Origin: Anabaena sp. FACHB-1237
Lineage (GTDB): Bacteria; Cyanobacteriota; Cyanobacteriia; Cyanobacteriales; Nostocaceae
Direction: 5' to 3'
Length of the DNA stretch: 64,000 nt
NCBI RefSeq assembly: GCF_014696225.1
Contig: NZ_JACJPV010000016.1
Coordinates: forward strand, 31,179 to 95,178
Shown: positions 1 through 9,764 of the stretch, one piece after another
Layout of the letters: every line of letters begins with the position of its first letter
Numbering within the stretch: the first letter of the stretch is position 1
The notes under the pieces: generated by a model
What the model was told of the DNA's origin: nothing
Databases searched by the model: none
The model's input: only the letters and a program-made list of their open reading frames with translations
Translations under genes and position numbers: made by a program

Positions 1-69
1 AAAAACCACTCTCACACATCTAATTTTACTAATAGTTCTGCTCACAAATAGGCTTTAAAATAATATTCA

Positions 70-100
70 GATCCCTGATTTCTTAAAGAAGTCGGGGATC
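70..100. terminator. Hairpin repeat after the FAS1 gene, terminator-like
   Basis: An imperfect inverted repeat with arms GATCCCTGATTTCTT and AAGAAGTCGGGGATC lies 15 bp beyond the stop of the minus-strand FAS1 gene. Nearly the same hairpin follows the SGNH hydrolase gene (3769-3799) and prs (49438-49466). The position suggests it acts as a terminator or 3' end stabiliser. No long U-run follows on the minus strand, so termination is inferred. Confidence 0.5.
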
Positions 101-114
101 TTGCTCTCAGCATT

Positions 115-519
115 TTAACCCATTAAAATCACTGTGTCAATGACATGAATAATACCATTATCCGCTTCAATATCTGCGGCTAAGACAGTGGCATTTTTCA
201 CCTCAAAAGCCTGATCATCGCAATATATGGGTATAGTAGAACCTTCTACGGAGGTAACAGTACCTAATTTCGCTAATTCTGCTTTTGTTAGCCTGCCGGG
301 TACAACATGATAGGTTAAAATTCGTGATAATTGGGGTATGTTTTGTACTAAAGTGGTAATAGTTCCTGGAGGTAACTTTGCAAAAGCGTCATCAGTGGGT
401 GCAAATACGGTAAAAGGTCCAGGACTTTTTAAGGTATTCACCAAACTAGCGGCTTTTACAGCCGTTACTAAGGTTGTAAAAGCATCATTACTAACAGCAA
501 TATCAACAATATCAGCCAT
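115..519 (-). CDS. Fasciclin (FAS1) domain protein
   Basis: This 134-residue protein is a single FAS1 domain almost end to end. The N-terminal [18 protein letters not shown] and the [15 protein letters not shown] segment (about residues 37-51) are the typical first conserved FAS1 box. The second box includes [11 protein letters not shown] (about 67-77), and the end carries the usual [13 protein letters not shown] strand. There is no signal peptide or membrane helix, so it is a short cytosolic-type FAS1 protein as found widely in cyanobacteria, unlike the longer exported adhesins. FAS1 domains generally mediate adhesion or protein contacts; no specific partner can be read here. It stands alone and is followed by a hairpin repeat. 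Confidence 0.9.
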   Translation of the reverse strand: MADIVDIAVSNDAFTTLVTAVKAASLVNTLKSPGPFTVFAPTDDAFAKLPPGTITTLVQNIPQLSRILTYHVVPGRLTKAELAKLGTVTSVEGSTIPIYCDDQAFEVKNATVLAADIEADNGIIHVIDTVILMG

Positions 520-756
520 AGATTTTACCTCATTCTAACTCAGGTTCTCCAGTTATAGTAAATCATGTTTAAGTTTTATTAATAAAAATTTTGCTACTTG
601 CTGATTTTTGTGTTGAAATTTGTTAGAATATTCTTTAATTTTACAACAGGGTAAAGTTTTATAATCAAGAACAGGGTTATTCACAAATTGTAATATTTAT
701 AGTAATAATTATTCAGGAGTGATTATCCAAAAAGAAGCAAATCCTGTGATCCGAGA
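520..756. other. Intergenic, AT-rich; FAS1 upstream region
   Basis: This stretch holds the FAS1 promoter region on the minus strand. It is AT-rich and has no convincing gene or repeat of its own. Confidence 0.4.
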
Positions 757-906
757 ATGAATATTAATCTCAATAAATATCAAGCTGTGTGGGTAGTGAA
801 AAACTGTAAAGGTACAGTGGAAAATTGCAATTTAATTCATAATCTTCATGGTACTTGGAATATTGATACTGGATGTAGAATTATTCGCATTGGTAATAAG
901 GAATAA
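757..906 (+). CDS. Small hypothetical ORF, 49 residues
   Basis: An ATG-started frame of 49 codons begins MNINLNKYQAVWVVKNCKG and ends GCRIIRIGNKE. It contains three cysteines and several Asn and Gly residues, reminiscent of one or two coils of a beta-helix, but no family is recognised. No strong ribosome binding site is visible just upstream. It could be a real small protein or the tail of a decayed longer gene. Confidence 0.3.
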   Translation: MNINLNKYQAVWVVKNCKGTVENCNLIHNLHGTWNIDTGCRIIRIGNKE

Positions 907-1288
907 TGCTGTTGCTTGAAGTATGCAATTGATTTCAAACTCTTACTCTGTGCAATTGGAGGTCTTCTGCGTGAAACTTTCATCATACTCTTAATCAGCA
1001 ACACCGAATAATTTTACATATCATTTTGCGATGATAGGTTTTAAAAATGGTGCGTTAATAACGCACACTACGGATATTAGAGGATGTTTTAAAAGTATCA
1101 GGCGAATATCATCAGGCTTACGCCACCCCACCCTATCGCTACTATCCAGCCAAAGTCCACACTTCGACAGGCTCAGTACAGACTAAGTGACCACCTACCT
1201 GTGTGGACTAGGGAAAAACCAAGGATTTTTAACCTGGGTAGGCAGGTTTTGCCTGTCTAGACGCGATTTCTAATCGCCGATTTTTGTG
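907..1288. repeat. Intergenic patch of dispersed short repeats
   Basis: No gene is seen. The stretch carries several repeat fragments common in Nostocales: a palindrome with arms GGTGCGTTA and TAACGCAC (about 1050-1070), a CTTCGACAGGCTCAGTAC box (about 1162-1179) that also occurs in variant form inside the MITE copy at 8896-9028, and a GCAGGTTTTGCCTG palindrome followed by GCGATTTCTAATCGCC (about 1244-1277). Confidence 0.5.
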
Positions 1289-1398
1289 TTACAGCACATT
1301 CCATCTACATGAGGTATACTATGAACACAGCAAGATGCCTATGTTACAAGGGTTTTATCATTAAAATCTGTACCTCATAATAACGGAAACTGCTGTAA
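1289..1398. mobile_element. MITE family A, copy 1 (TTACAGCA...TGCTGTAA)
   Basis: A 110-bp non-coding element bounded by inverted ends TTACAGCA and TGCTGTAA. Inside are two inverted GAGGTA/TACCTC boxes and a shared core with AACACAGCAAGATGCC and AAGGGTTTTATCATTAA. Nearly identical copies lie at 8896-9028 and, inverted, at 17957-18065. It encodes nothing, so it looks like a miniature inverted-repeat transposable element. Confidence 0.75.
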
Positions 1399-1420
1399 TT
1401 TAGACTTGACAAACATCCTC

Positions 1421-2611
1421 TTATAAAGAAGATCGTATTGCAGGATAGGGAAATAAAGTTTGTAACCCCGCAAAACGTTTTTCTAATGGTTCAGGTGCAA
1501 AATTGCACAAACTTTCATAATAAAAAAATGCTACTCCTAAATCTTTTTGTTGTGCAGCGCGTACTTGCGTTTTAATTTGTTCAATTGTTACTGGTTTAGT
1601 TCTTAAACCTGCCATAATTCCTACTGCTGTGGGTATTTTTTCTTTAGCTTCTTGCATTTCTGCACGCACAAGTTTACTGACAAAACTATCCAGATTTTCT
1701 CGATAAACCTGTACCACTAATTCATCTATTATATCTAAACGCAACCAATTTAACCAATCTTGTAGTTGAAATTTGTAAGCAAAATCATGATAATTTGGTG
1801 AAACAGAAAAGATAATATTGGGTTTAATTTGCTTAATGGTGTGATTTAATCTTACCATAAAATCTGTAATTTTATTTGCTCTCCAATTTACCCATTCTGG
1901 ATCATCCGCTGCCGCAGGAGGATCTTCTTGCATTTCTTGTTTATACAAATTCACGGTATATTTATCATAACCAAATTCACGAGGTAAACTGGTATGATCA
2001 TCAAATTGAATCCCATCAATATCATATTTATTTGTTAGTTCTACCAATAAATCAATAATAAATTGTTGTACTTGGGGATGAAAAGGATTTAACCATTTTA
2101 CTTCACCAGCAGCACCCACAGAACTATCTGTACCATCACGTTTTTGTGTAAACCATTCGGGTTTATTTACTGCTAATTCTGAAGTGGAAGGAGACATAAA
2201 CCCAAACTCAAACCAGGGTATAACTAATAAGTTTTGACTATGACCTTGATCAATTAAATCTGCTAAAATATCATGTCCCTCTAACCCTTTAAACACAAAA
2301 GGTTGAATTTCTAAATTTCTTGCTACATTACTAGGATACATCACATAACCCGAATTCCATACCACTGGATAAATAGTGTTAAAGTTAAGTTGTCTTAATT
2401 TCGTAACTGCTTCTTGGACTTTATTCCGATCTCTCATAATATCCAAATCGTTATTTGTCATCCATACACCACGAATTTCTGAACGTGGTATTTGTGCTGT
2501 TGCTTGTAAGTTATTTTCCCCAATCACTATTAATAAGGCAATTAAAAACAAGGGGATTAATAAACGTTTGATAAATTTTTGGGGTAGGAATTTAGACAAT
2601 TTTATCGCCAT
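1421..2611 (-). CDS. Secreted GH10-like glycoside hydrolase (GHL10, formerly DUF187)
   Basis: This 396-residue protein starts with a basic then hydrophobic segment (LLIPLFLIALLIVIG, about 16-30) that is a signal peptide or anchor, so it acts outside the cytoplasmic membrane. The mature part begins SEIRGVWMTNND, the hallmark start of the GHL10/YngK family. A TIM-barrel core follows with VIPWFEFGFM (about 130), an IDGIQFDDHTSLP block (about 199-211) whose acidic residues are the likely active site, and IIFSVSPNYHDF (about 265). The length suits a single-domain member. The family is related to glycoside hydrolases, but the substrate (often guessed to be cell-wall glycan) is not known from the sequence. 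The gene stands alone between a MITE and a divergent SGNH hydrolase. Confidence 0.85.
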   Translation of the reverse strand: MAIKLSKFLPQKFIKRLLIPLFLIALLIVIGENNLQATAQIPRSEIRGVWMTNNDLDIMRDRNKVQEAVTKLRQLNFNTIYPVVWNSGYVMYPSNVARNLEIQPFVFKGLEGHDILADLIDQGHSQNLLVIPWFEFGFMSPSTSELAVNKPEWFTQKRDGTDSSVGAAGEVKWLNPFHPQVQQFIIDLLVELTNKYDIDGIQFDDHTSLPREFGYDKYTVNLYKQEMQEDPPAAADDPEWVNWRANKITDFMVRLNHTIKQIKPNIIFSVSPNYHDFAYKFQLQDWLNWLRLDIIDELVVQVYRENLDSFVSKLVRAEMQEAKEKIPTAVGIMAGLRTKPVTIEQIKTQVRAAQQKDLGVAFFYYESLCNFAPEPLEKRFAGLQTLFPYPAIRSSL

Positions 2612-2982
2612 TTCTTTATGCTAGTGAATTGATTTACAGAAAGTTGAGAAAATAATTGACGTATTTGATTAAATTTAGTGCCTATTTTATCATTGTTTGG
2701 TAATTTTTATTGAATAAGCTTGGTTAATTATATATTATATATATGAGTTGTGGTGATGATCCTAAGCATGAATTTTGTTCTTGGTATGCTACTTTTTTGA
2801 CTATTTATTTAATTACTTAAAGTGGATCAACTAGATGATAGTCATTTTTAAACAGAGGAAATCATACAATGGGATTTTTGTGGAACTTGGCAAAAGGACG
2901 CAGAATATACTATACAATACTGTAAAAGTGTATAATATATAGTTTAAACAACAATTCAAGAAAAATTATTCAATTCTTTAAA
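2612..2982. promoter_or_regulatory. Divergent intergenic region, GH10-like gene / SGNH gene
   Basis: About 370 AT-rich bases separate two divergent genes and must carry both promoters. TATAATATATAGT at about 2931-2943 is a reasonable -10 candidate for the downstream gene. No repeat or ORF of note was seen. Confidence 0.35.
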
Positions 2983-3750
2983 ATGCCAAGTTTTCAACCT
3001 TATACCAAGCATCCTGCTTTAATGGAACCGTCTATCAAAGAAAAATTCTGTCAACCGTTAAAAATAGTTGCTTTAGGAGATAGTCTTGTTTATGGCTATG
3101 GAGATCCAGATAAAGGTGGTTGGGTAGAACAATTACGCAGATGGTGGATGTTACCAGATAGTGTGGGTCATATATTGTATAATTTAGGTGTAAGGGGCGA
3201 TCGCACAGAACAAGTTTACCAGCGTTTAGAAATGGAATTTCGTCATCGCGGGGAACTGCGTAACCGTGTACCTGATCTCATTATTTTATCTGTTGGTGTG
3301 AACGACACACCCCGCTTAGGACGTAAAGAAGGTAAAAACTACACTCAGTTCCATGAGTTTACCACAGCAATAGACAAATTACTAGATCAAGCCCAACAAC
3401 TTTGTCCAGTTTTATTTGTGGGAATGGTTCCAGTGATAGAAACAAAAATGCCTTTTTTAGATTGTTTATATTATAATCATGCTGATCAATATCGTTACAA
3501 AGAAGCTACTCGTTTAGCTTGTGAAAAAAGAGAAATTCCCTATTTAGATATTTTTGATCAATGGATGCAGCGTGATGAAAATTGGCGCAGTCAACGCATG
3601 ACAAATGATGGACTACATCCAAATACATTAGGTTATCAAGATTTATTAGAAATTGTCCTAAATTGGTCAGCATTATCAGCATATCATTGTCAATTTGACT
3701 ATCAAAATGAATTGCAAAACACTCAGATTATATCCTCCATTGATTTATAA
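2983..3750 (+). CDS. SGNH/GDSL-family lipase or esterase
   Basis: A 255-residue SGNH hydrolase. Block I is the IVALGDSLVYGYG segment with nucleophile Ser34; block II is the Gly of NLGVRGDRTEQ (about 72); block III is LSVGVNDTPR (about 106-115); block V is NDGLHPN (about 208-214), which supplies the Asp and His of the triad. No signal peptide is evident, so it is probably cytoplasmic. These enzymes hydrolyse esters of lipids, acyl groups or sugars; the substrate cannot be told. The first ATG is used, with Met14 as an alternative, since conserved sequence starts only at about residue 24. A terminator-like hairpin follows 18 bp after the stop. Confidence 0.88.
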   Translation: MPSFQPYTKHPALMEPSIKEKFCQPLKIVALGDSLVYGYGDPDKGGWVEQLRRWWMLPDSVGHILYNLGVRGDRTEQVYQRLEMEFRHRGELRNRVPDLIILSVGVNDTPRLGRKEGKNYTQFHEFTTAIDKLLDQAQQLCPVLFVGMVPVIETKMPFLDCLYYNHADQYRYKEATRLACEKREIPYLDIFDQWMQRDENWRSQRMTNDGLHPNTLGYQDLLEIVLNWSALSAYHCQFDYQNELQNTQIISSIDL

Positions 3751-3768
3751 TTTTGCCTATCAGATTCA

Positions 3769-3799
3769 GATCCCCGACTTCTCTAAGAAGTTGGGGATC
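3769..3799. terminator. Hairpin repeat after the SGNH gene, terminator-like
   Basis: A nearly perfect inverted repeat with arms GATCCCCGACTTCT and AGAAGTTGGGGATC and a 3-base loop, followed by TTGTTCT. It is a copy of the hairpins at 70-100 and 49438-49466, each just 3' of a gene. Confidence 0.6.
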
Positions 3800-3809
3800 T
3801 TGTTCTATC

Positions 3810-4105
3810 TTATGAAAATAATTGTCCCTGTTTTGCCATATCTTGATTTTCCCGTTGTGCTTTCTTAAATGTTAATTCTCCCTGTTTCATATCAAAAAAT
3901 TCTGGTCGTTTCTGTTCTGTTAATAATTCCTCAATAGTTAAAATTTGAATTTTCGCGTAACTTCTGCCATTTCCTGCTTTATAAAAACCCGAAGATGCAG
4001 TTTCTTTAATTATTGGTTGAGTAGGGGGGTAAGAGTGATAAATAGTCCAATTTCCGCCTTATTTGTTTCCAGAGTACCGCGTAAATCTCTAATCATTTTT
4101 GCCTT
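3810..4105 (-). pseudogene. C-terminal remnant of a DNA methyltransferase gene, frameshifted
   Basis: On the minus strand one frame reads IRDLRGTLETNKAEIGLF and then ITLTPLLNQ-stop. Shifting by one base at the six-C run (4024-4029) continues as QPIIKETASSGFYKAGNGRS, then a YAKIQILTIEELL segment, to a stop at 3810. With one extra C the join would read TLTPPTQPIIKE. This matches what I know of the extreme C-terminus of one family of site-specific DNA methyltransferases (a TLxPPT motif, then KIQILTIEELL). The catalytic part is absent, so this is the tail of a deleted gene carrying a single-base deletion. Family assignment is from memory. Confidence 0.55.
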
Positions 4106-4106
4106 T

Positions 4107-4254
4107 TATTAGTTCAACAACACGACTTTTTATTATAGAAGAACCTGAAGCACATTTATTTCCCGCATCACAAAAACATATTGTTAGTTTAATGAGTCAA
4201 GTTTTCAATACAACAAACAGAAAACATAAATTTATTATTACTACTCACAATTAA
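4107..4254 (+). pseudogene. Fragment of an OLD/AAA-type ATPase gene
   Basis: A plus-strand frame reads RLFIIEEPEAHLFPASQKH, then IVSLMSQVFN, KHKFIITTHN and a stop. IIEEPEAHLFP is the Walker B region and IITTH the switch region of the OLD-like / AAA_15 ATPases found in defence and DNA-repair loci. Everything upstream and downstream is gone, so it is a scrap of about 45 codons. It lies head-to-head with a methyltransferase tail, suggesting that a defence-type island once stood here. Confidence 0.55.
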
Positions 4255-4379
4255 AAAAACAGGCTGTAATGAAAATATTAATAGCTTAATTACTGAATCT
4301 ATTTAACTAATTCTTATATTATAGTTTCTATTTTTTCCATAAAAACATCTACTTTCATATCTCTTGTAATTACATAGTA

Positions 4380-4847
4380 TTAATCTCCATAAAAATCATC
4401 ATCTAATAACTGTTCTAAAGTAAAAGGTAAATCAAGAGGATATTCACATTCATCTGGTTTTCTTACGCCCAACTTAGCATTTTTACTTTCTTTAATTGCC
4501 AGTTTTCTAGCATCAGCATAAGCTAAAGAAATTACCTCATGGAGATAATTTTTAAAAGAAGGATTTTCTTGTAAATCTTTTTTAATTCTAAACCGATGTT
4601 CAGTAATAGAACTGTACCAACTTCCTTTCATCATTTCTGGTGCATCAGATTGAACAGTTAACTTGAGTAAGTGAGCAATTAAAATGGTTAAATTACTCAA
4701 GAAAGACCGTTTTTCCGATTTACCCATATCATCAAGCTCTAATAGTAAATGTTCCCAATCAATATCATTAAAATGTTGTTCTTTAATTTGTGTAATGAGA
4801 GTTTCTCGCCACAAATTAAAATCTTGTTCATATAGTTGATGGTTCAT
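4380..4847 (-). CDS. DUF29 family protein
   Basis: A 155-residue protein matching the DUF29 pattern: it opens with YEQDFNLWRETLITQIK, continues DIDWEHLLLELDDMGKSE (about 28-45) and has the ITEHRFRIKKDLQENPSFK segment (about 84-102). DUF29 proteins are small, mostly helical and very common in cyanobacteria, often in many paralogues; their function is unknown. It is a single gene with no operon partner, beside decayed genes. Confidence 0.88.
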   Translation of the reverse strand: MNHQLYEQDFNLWRETLITQIKEQHFNDIDWEHLLLELDDMGKSEKRSFLSNLTILIAHLLKLTVQSDAPEMMKGSWYSSITEHRFRIKKDLQENPSFKNYLHEVISLAYADARKLAIKESKNAKLGVRKPDECEYPLDLPFTLEQLLDDDFYGD

Positions 4848-5197
4848 ATATTATCCTACCAAATAAATTGAGCTACCTTGTTTTTAATTAATCTGATCAA
4901 GTTAGTCATGTTTGTTTTAAGTTTATCTCATCTTTTGCAGGATGCTAACCAGCAATGCTAATTCATGGATGCAAATGATGATCATTATAATACATGATAA
5001 TAATAACTCCTAAAAAACGGCAAATTTCGGGCATGACATCACCTGATAATGTATTTTTGTAATTTGTAATGATTATATTATAGCATATTCTCTTCCTTTG
5101 CGTCTTTGCTCCTTTGCGTCTTTGCGCGAAACAAAAAAAAGACGAACTAAAAAGCCCGTCCAAAATGCCGAAGAAAACTTTTAAAAACCTATAAAAC
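4848..5197. repeat. Intergenic, with CTTTGCGTC short tandem repeat
   Basis: No gene is supported. Around 5095-5132 there is a short direct repeat of the form TCCTTTGCGTCTTTGC, a repeat type common upstream of and between cyanobacterial genes. A 66-codon minus-strand frame here is read through this repeat and is not believed. The rest is AT-rich spacer downstream of chlN. Confidence 0.5.
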
Positions 5198-6685
<1,488 letters not shown>

Positions 6686-6721
6686 TCACCTGTCACCTCT
6701 CATCTAAGTTCAACAATTAAT

Positions 6722-7399
6722 TTAATTATTAGGGAAGAGACGATCCATTTCTGACTCATTAAAATCAGATGGTAATTCTTCGAGAGTTTCTGATGCTTCT
6801 TCCCCCCAAATATCAGAAACAACATCAAAAGAGTCGTCATCCAAATTAGCACTTTCACCAAAGGCCACTTCTTCGGATCCACCCAAAGCATCAAAACCAG
6901 TTTCTTCCAGTCCAGAAATTTCTCCAAAATTAATTTCTTCTGTTGATGTTCCTGTAGATTTATTCTCTACAGCAAACTCTTGGGTATTTGTTTCTTCTTG
7001 AAATTTATGATATTTAGTAGATTCGGTAAATTTTTCTTCAATCTCAGCAACCGTTTTTTCTTCTAAAATCGAAGTTGGTTGCTTATAAAACATTTCTTGC
7101 TCCACTAAAGAACTAACACGATTACCAAGTAAGATATCAGGATCAAAATTCAAATCTAGGACATCAATTAATGTATCCGCATCAGGGTTGAGTTTCGCAA
7201 AAGGGAACATTAGCTGGGCTAATTTTGGCTCTAGGGCATTAACTACTCCCAGAATAAGGTAAGAGGAAGGACGCTTACCACCATCAGGTGTATGAACTGA
7301 TTCAACAGTCATGTGGAGTATAATCCAATCACGGTTTGCTTGAAAGAATTGCAACCACTTCTGTTTGAGGGAGTCAGTAAAGCTATCAAAAAATGCCAT
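6722..7399 (-). CDS. DUF5331 protein encoded between chlL and chlN
   Basis: A 225-residue protein starting MAFFDSFTDSLKQKWLQFFQ, then DWIILHMTVESVHTPDGGKR and SYLILGVVNALEPKLAQLM. This is the conserved DUF5331 N-terminal domain (about 1-120). The C-terminal half is low-complexity and very acidic, rich in Glu, Asp, Ser and Thr, and probably disordered. The gene sits between chlL and chlN, 26 bp after chlL. This placement is common in cyanobacteria and suggests a role linked to dark chlorophyll synthesis, but none has been assigned to my knowledge. Confidence 0.85.
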   Translation of the reverse strand: MAFFDSFTDSLKQKWLQFFQANRDWIILHMTVESVHTPDGGKRPSSYLILGVVNALEPKLAQLMFPFAKLNPDADTLIDVLDLNFDPDILLGNRVSSLVEQEMFYKQPTSILEEKTVAEIEEKFTESTKYHKFQEETNTQEFAVENKSTGTSTEEINFGEISGLEETGFDALGGSEEVAFGESANLDDDSFDVVSDIWGEEASETLEELPSDFNESEMDRLFPNN

Positions 7400-7425
7400 A
7401 TTTCGATCCTGAGAGGTAAAATGTT

Positions 7426-8292
7426 TTATACAATCATCAAGTCTAATTCCTCTTCTGCAATTGTGCCCTGTACTTTCCCCGGATTGAGATAAAAATCTGA
7501 TAATAGTGAAAAAAGTTCACGATCGGGAGCATCATGGGGTACGACACCTTCAGGTCGTGATAGGATCTGATCAGCAATATTCAGGTAATAGTCACAAACG
7601 TACTTTAAGCTGGAATCATGCTCTGCCATCTCAAATAAGGTCTTCCCTTTTACACGAGAAACACGGATATCCTCAATTAAAGGTAATACTTCCAAAACTG
7701 GCATAGGTACGGCTTCTACATATTTCTCAATTAGATCACGTTTAGAAGTACGATTGCCAATTAATCCTGCTAAACGCAAAGGATGGGTTCTAGCCTTTTC
7801 TCTCACTGAAGCCGCAATTCTATTAGCAGCAAAAAGCGCGTCAAAACCATTATCGGTAACAATCATACAATAATCTGCATAGTTTAATGGAGCCGCAAAT
7901 CCTCCACACACAACATCACCTAATACATCAAATAAAATTACATCATATTCGTCAAAAGCGTTCAGTTCTTTCAGTAATTTTACGGTTTCACCAACTACAT
8001 AACCACCACATCCAGCACCCGCAGGCGGTCCTCCAGCTTCTACACAGTCTACTCCACCATAGCCTTTGTAAATTACGTCTTCTGGCCATACGTCTTCATA
8101 ATGATAGTCTTTCTCTTGCAATGTATCAATAATTGTAGGAATCAAAAAACCGGTTAAAGTGAACGTACTGTCATGTTTAGGATCACAACCGATTTGTAGC
8201 ACCTTCTTACCCCTTTTAGCTAGGGCTACGGAGATATTACAACTGGTTGTAGATTTACCAATTCCACCTTTACCATAAACTGCTAGTTTCAT
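7426..8292 (-). CDS. chlL: Light-independent protochlorophyllide reductase iron-sulfur ATP-binding protein
   Basis: ChlL, 288 residues, is the NifH-like ATPase that feeds electrons to ChlN-ChlB. It has the P-loop [10 protein letters not shown] at residues 8-17, the CGGFAAPL and [12 protein letters not shown] blocks whose two cysteines bridge the [4Fe-4S] cluster of the homodimer, and the DPKHDST switch region. The start at 8292 ([10 protein letters not shown]) is chosen over a start seven codons earlier because it matches the family N-terminus and has an AGAGGAAA ribosome binding site about 9 bases upstream. It is first in the cluster with the DUF5331 gene and chlN. The leader and upstream region are long and AT-rich. 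Confidence 0.98.
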   Translation of the reverse strand: MKLAVYGKGGIGKSTTSCNISVALAKRGKKVLQIGCDPKHDSTFTLTGFLIPTIIDTLQEKDYHYEDVWPEDVIYKGYGGVDCVEAGGPPAGAGCGGYVVGETVKLLKELNAFDEYDVILFDVLGDVVCGGFAAPLNYADYCMIVTDNGFDALFAANRIAASVREKARTHPLRLAGLIGNRTSKRDLIEKYVEAVPMPVLEVLPLIEDIRVSRVKGKTLFEMAEHDSSLKYVCDYYLNIADQILSRPEGVVPHDAPDRELFSLLSDFYLNPGKVQGTIAEEELDLMIV

Positions 8293-8895
8293 TTGGGCTT
8301 TCCTCTTAAACAATTCAATATCTACTTATTTTTACTTATACCTCAAACATTTTAATTATGTAAATTAATTTGAACTGATTTTCATTAAATTCATTTACTG
8401 ATGTGTGAGGTACGTTAATGTCATTATTCTGCAAATTTTCTGAAAAGGAAAGGGGGTTTAATTTTATAAAACGTCGTTAATCTGTAAAAAATTAAGATTA
8501 AAGTAGCTATAAATAAAATTTGCCGCTATTTATATTTTAAAACAATTAAAAATCTTAAAAATAGGTTTTATTGATTATTTTTATAAAAATAGTTATAAAA
8601 AACAATAAAAAATTATCCCTAAATAATAGGTTATTATCTATGAAATAAATCAATATTATCTATTATTTTGTGAATAATTATGCCAGTACAGCTAAAATAA
8701 ATTTAGGGAAGTGACTCCTGGCGCAAATTCAGTAAATTATTGAGTAAATATTTATTAAATATAGCAATACTATTAAAATTTTGAAAAAATCTAAGTATTT
8801 GTAGGGTGCGTTAAGAATAAAGCTAACACACCCTATGTATCTTTCAAGAATGAAATATTATTCTTATATGTTGAATAACACGCGATTAATAACAA
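8293..8895. promoter_or_regulatory. AT-rich upstream region of chlL
   Basis: About 600 bases without a gene. The sequence is extremely AT-rich between 8500 and 8690 with no recognisable motif beyond possible promoters for the minus-strand chl cluster. A short palindrome with arms TAGGGTGCGTTA and TAACACACCCTA (about 8802-8834) is a degenerate dispersed repeat. Confidence 0.4.
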
Positions 8896-9028
8896 TTACA
8901 GCACATTCCATCCACATGAGGTACACTATGAACACAGCAAGACTTGTACTGAGCTTGTCGAAGTATGCCTGTGTTACAAGGGTTTTATCATTAACATCTG
9001 TACCTCATAATAACGGAAACTGCTGTAA
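8896..9028. mobile_element. MITE family A, copy 2, with a nested insert
   Basis: Same inverted ends (TTACAGCA / TGCTGTAA) and core as the copy at 1289-1398. This one is about 23 bp longer because a box close to CTTGTACTGAGCTTGTCGAA, itself a dispersed repeat, is inserted after AACACAGCAAGA (about 8947-8968). The element is non-coding. Confidence 0.75.
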
Positions 9029-9122
9029 TTTTTTTATGAAGGCTTATTATCAGAACATATCACATAAAATACACATTTTATACTGCTATTTAACTGATGT
9101 ATAGGAAAAATTCATGGTAAAT

Positions 9123-9326
9123 AGAACTTACGCAAGTGTCACAGCAAAAATATGTTGTAGGATATTTTAGAATACATATTTTTAAATAAACAGATTGAAC
9201 ATCTCCAAAAAATAATCTAGAGACGTTTCATGGAACGTCTCTACAAGGGTTGTAGAAAACGCTTATGTAATTTCTGAGATGTTTATTATGTATAATCCCT
9301 AACAATGTATCATCTGCGTAAGTCCT
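9123..9326. mobile_element. MITE family B, copy 1 (ACTTACGCA...TGCGTAAGT)
   Basis: About 204 bp bounded by AGAACTTACGCA and TGCGTAAGTCCT inverted ends. The left inner part (CAAGTGTCACA) matches copies at 18070 and 57535. It contains a separate palindrome, AGAGACGTTTCAT with GGAACGTCTCT (9219-9242), probably a nested repeat. No coding capacity. Confidence 0.7.
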
Positions 9327-9376
9327 GTTGACAAAAAAATATATTTAAGTTATGATACCAGTAGTATATGATTTGT

Positions 9377-9449
9377 GGGGGTTTAGCTCAGTTGGTAGAG
9401 CGCCTGCTTTGCAAGCAGGATGTCAGCAGTTCGAGTCTGCTAATCTCCA
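9377..9449 (+). tRNA. tRNA-Ala(TGC)
   Basis: A 73-nt cloverleaf. Acceptor arms are GGGGGTT and AATCTCC with two G-T pairs; the D arm is GCTC...GAGC; the anticodon stem CCTGC/GCAGG encloses the loop TTTGCAA with anticodon TGC; the T arm is AGCAG/CTGCT around TTCGAGT. The discriminator base is A and no CCA is encoded. It is a lone tRNA, not in an rRNA operon here. Confidence 0.95.
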
Positions 9450-9521
9450 TTGGATATGTTAATTTAACCTCTTAATAATATCCTCTTCTAAAAAGTGGTG
9501 GATCTGATTTAACTGAATATC

Positions 9522-9695
9522 ATGGCACAAAAAACTCTTTGTCAAGACTGCGCTTTTGTAATTACACAAAAAAATACAAGTGAATGTACTCATCCTGATG
9601 AGACAGAAGTAGATTGTGCTAAAATAACTTTTTGTAGTTCATTTACTCCTAAGATAAAGGTTGATAGTCCTTGTGTTACTTATGGTCAAGAATAG
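9522..9695 (+). CDS. Small cysteine-rich hypothetical protein, 57 residues
   Basis: An ATG frame begins MAQKTLCQDCAFVITQKN and holds six cysteines in 57 residues, including a CxxC pair at 7/10 and others at 22, 32, 38 and 50. This spacing could hold a metal or disulfides. The frame is clean, and the protein has neither signal peptide nor membrane segment. It lies 70 bp after tRNA-Ala and upstream of the FAD oxidoreductase on the same strand. No family is recognised. Confidence 0.5.
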   Translation: MAQKTLCQDCAFVITQKNTSECTHPDETEVDCAKITFCSSFTPKIKVDSPCVTYGQE

Positions 9696-9764
9696 ACTAC
9701 ACAAAGCCCATATTTATTTAATAATTTGGTGATCTAAATATCCTATTGTCATTAAAGTGTATCA

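Noticed and set aside
4963..5163. 66-codon minus-strand frame
   Set aside because: It is read through a CTTTGCGTC short tandem repeat and AT-rich spacer, with no conserved look.
8835..9104. 89-codon plus-strand frame
   Set aside because: Most of it is the sequence of the family A MITE copy at 8896-9028; not a gene.
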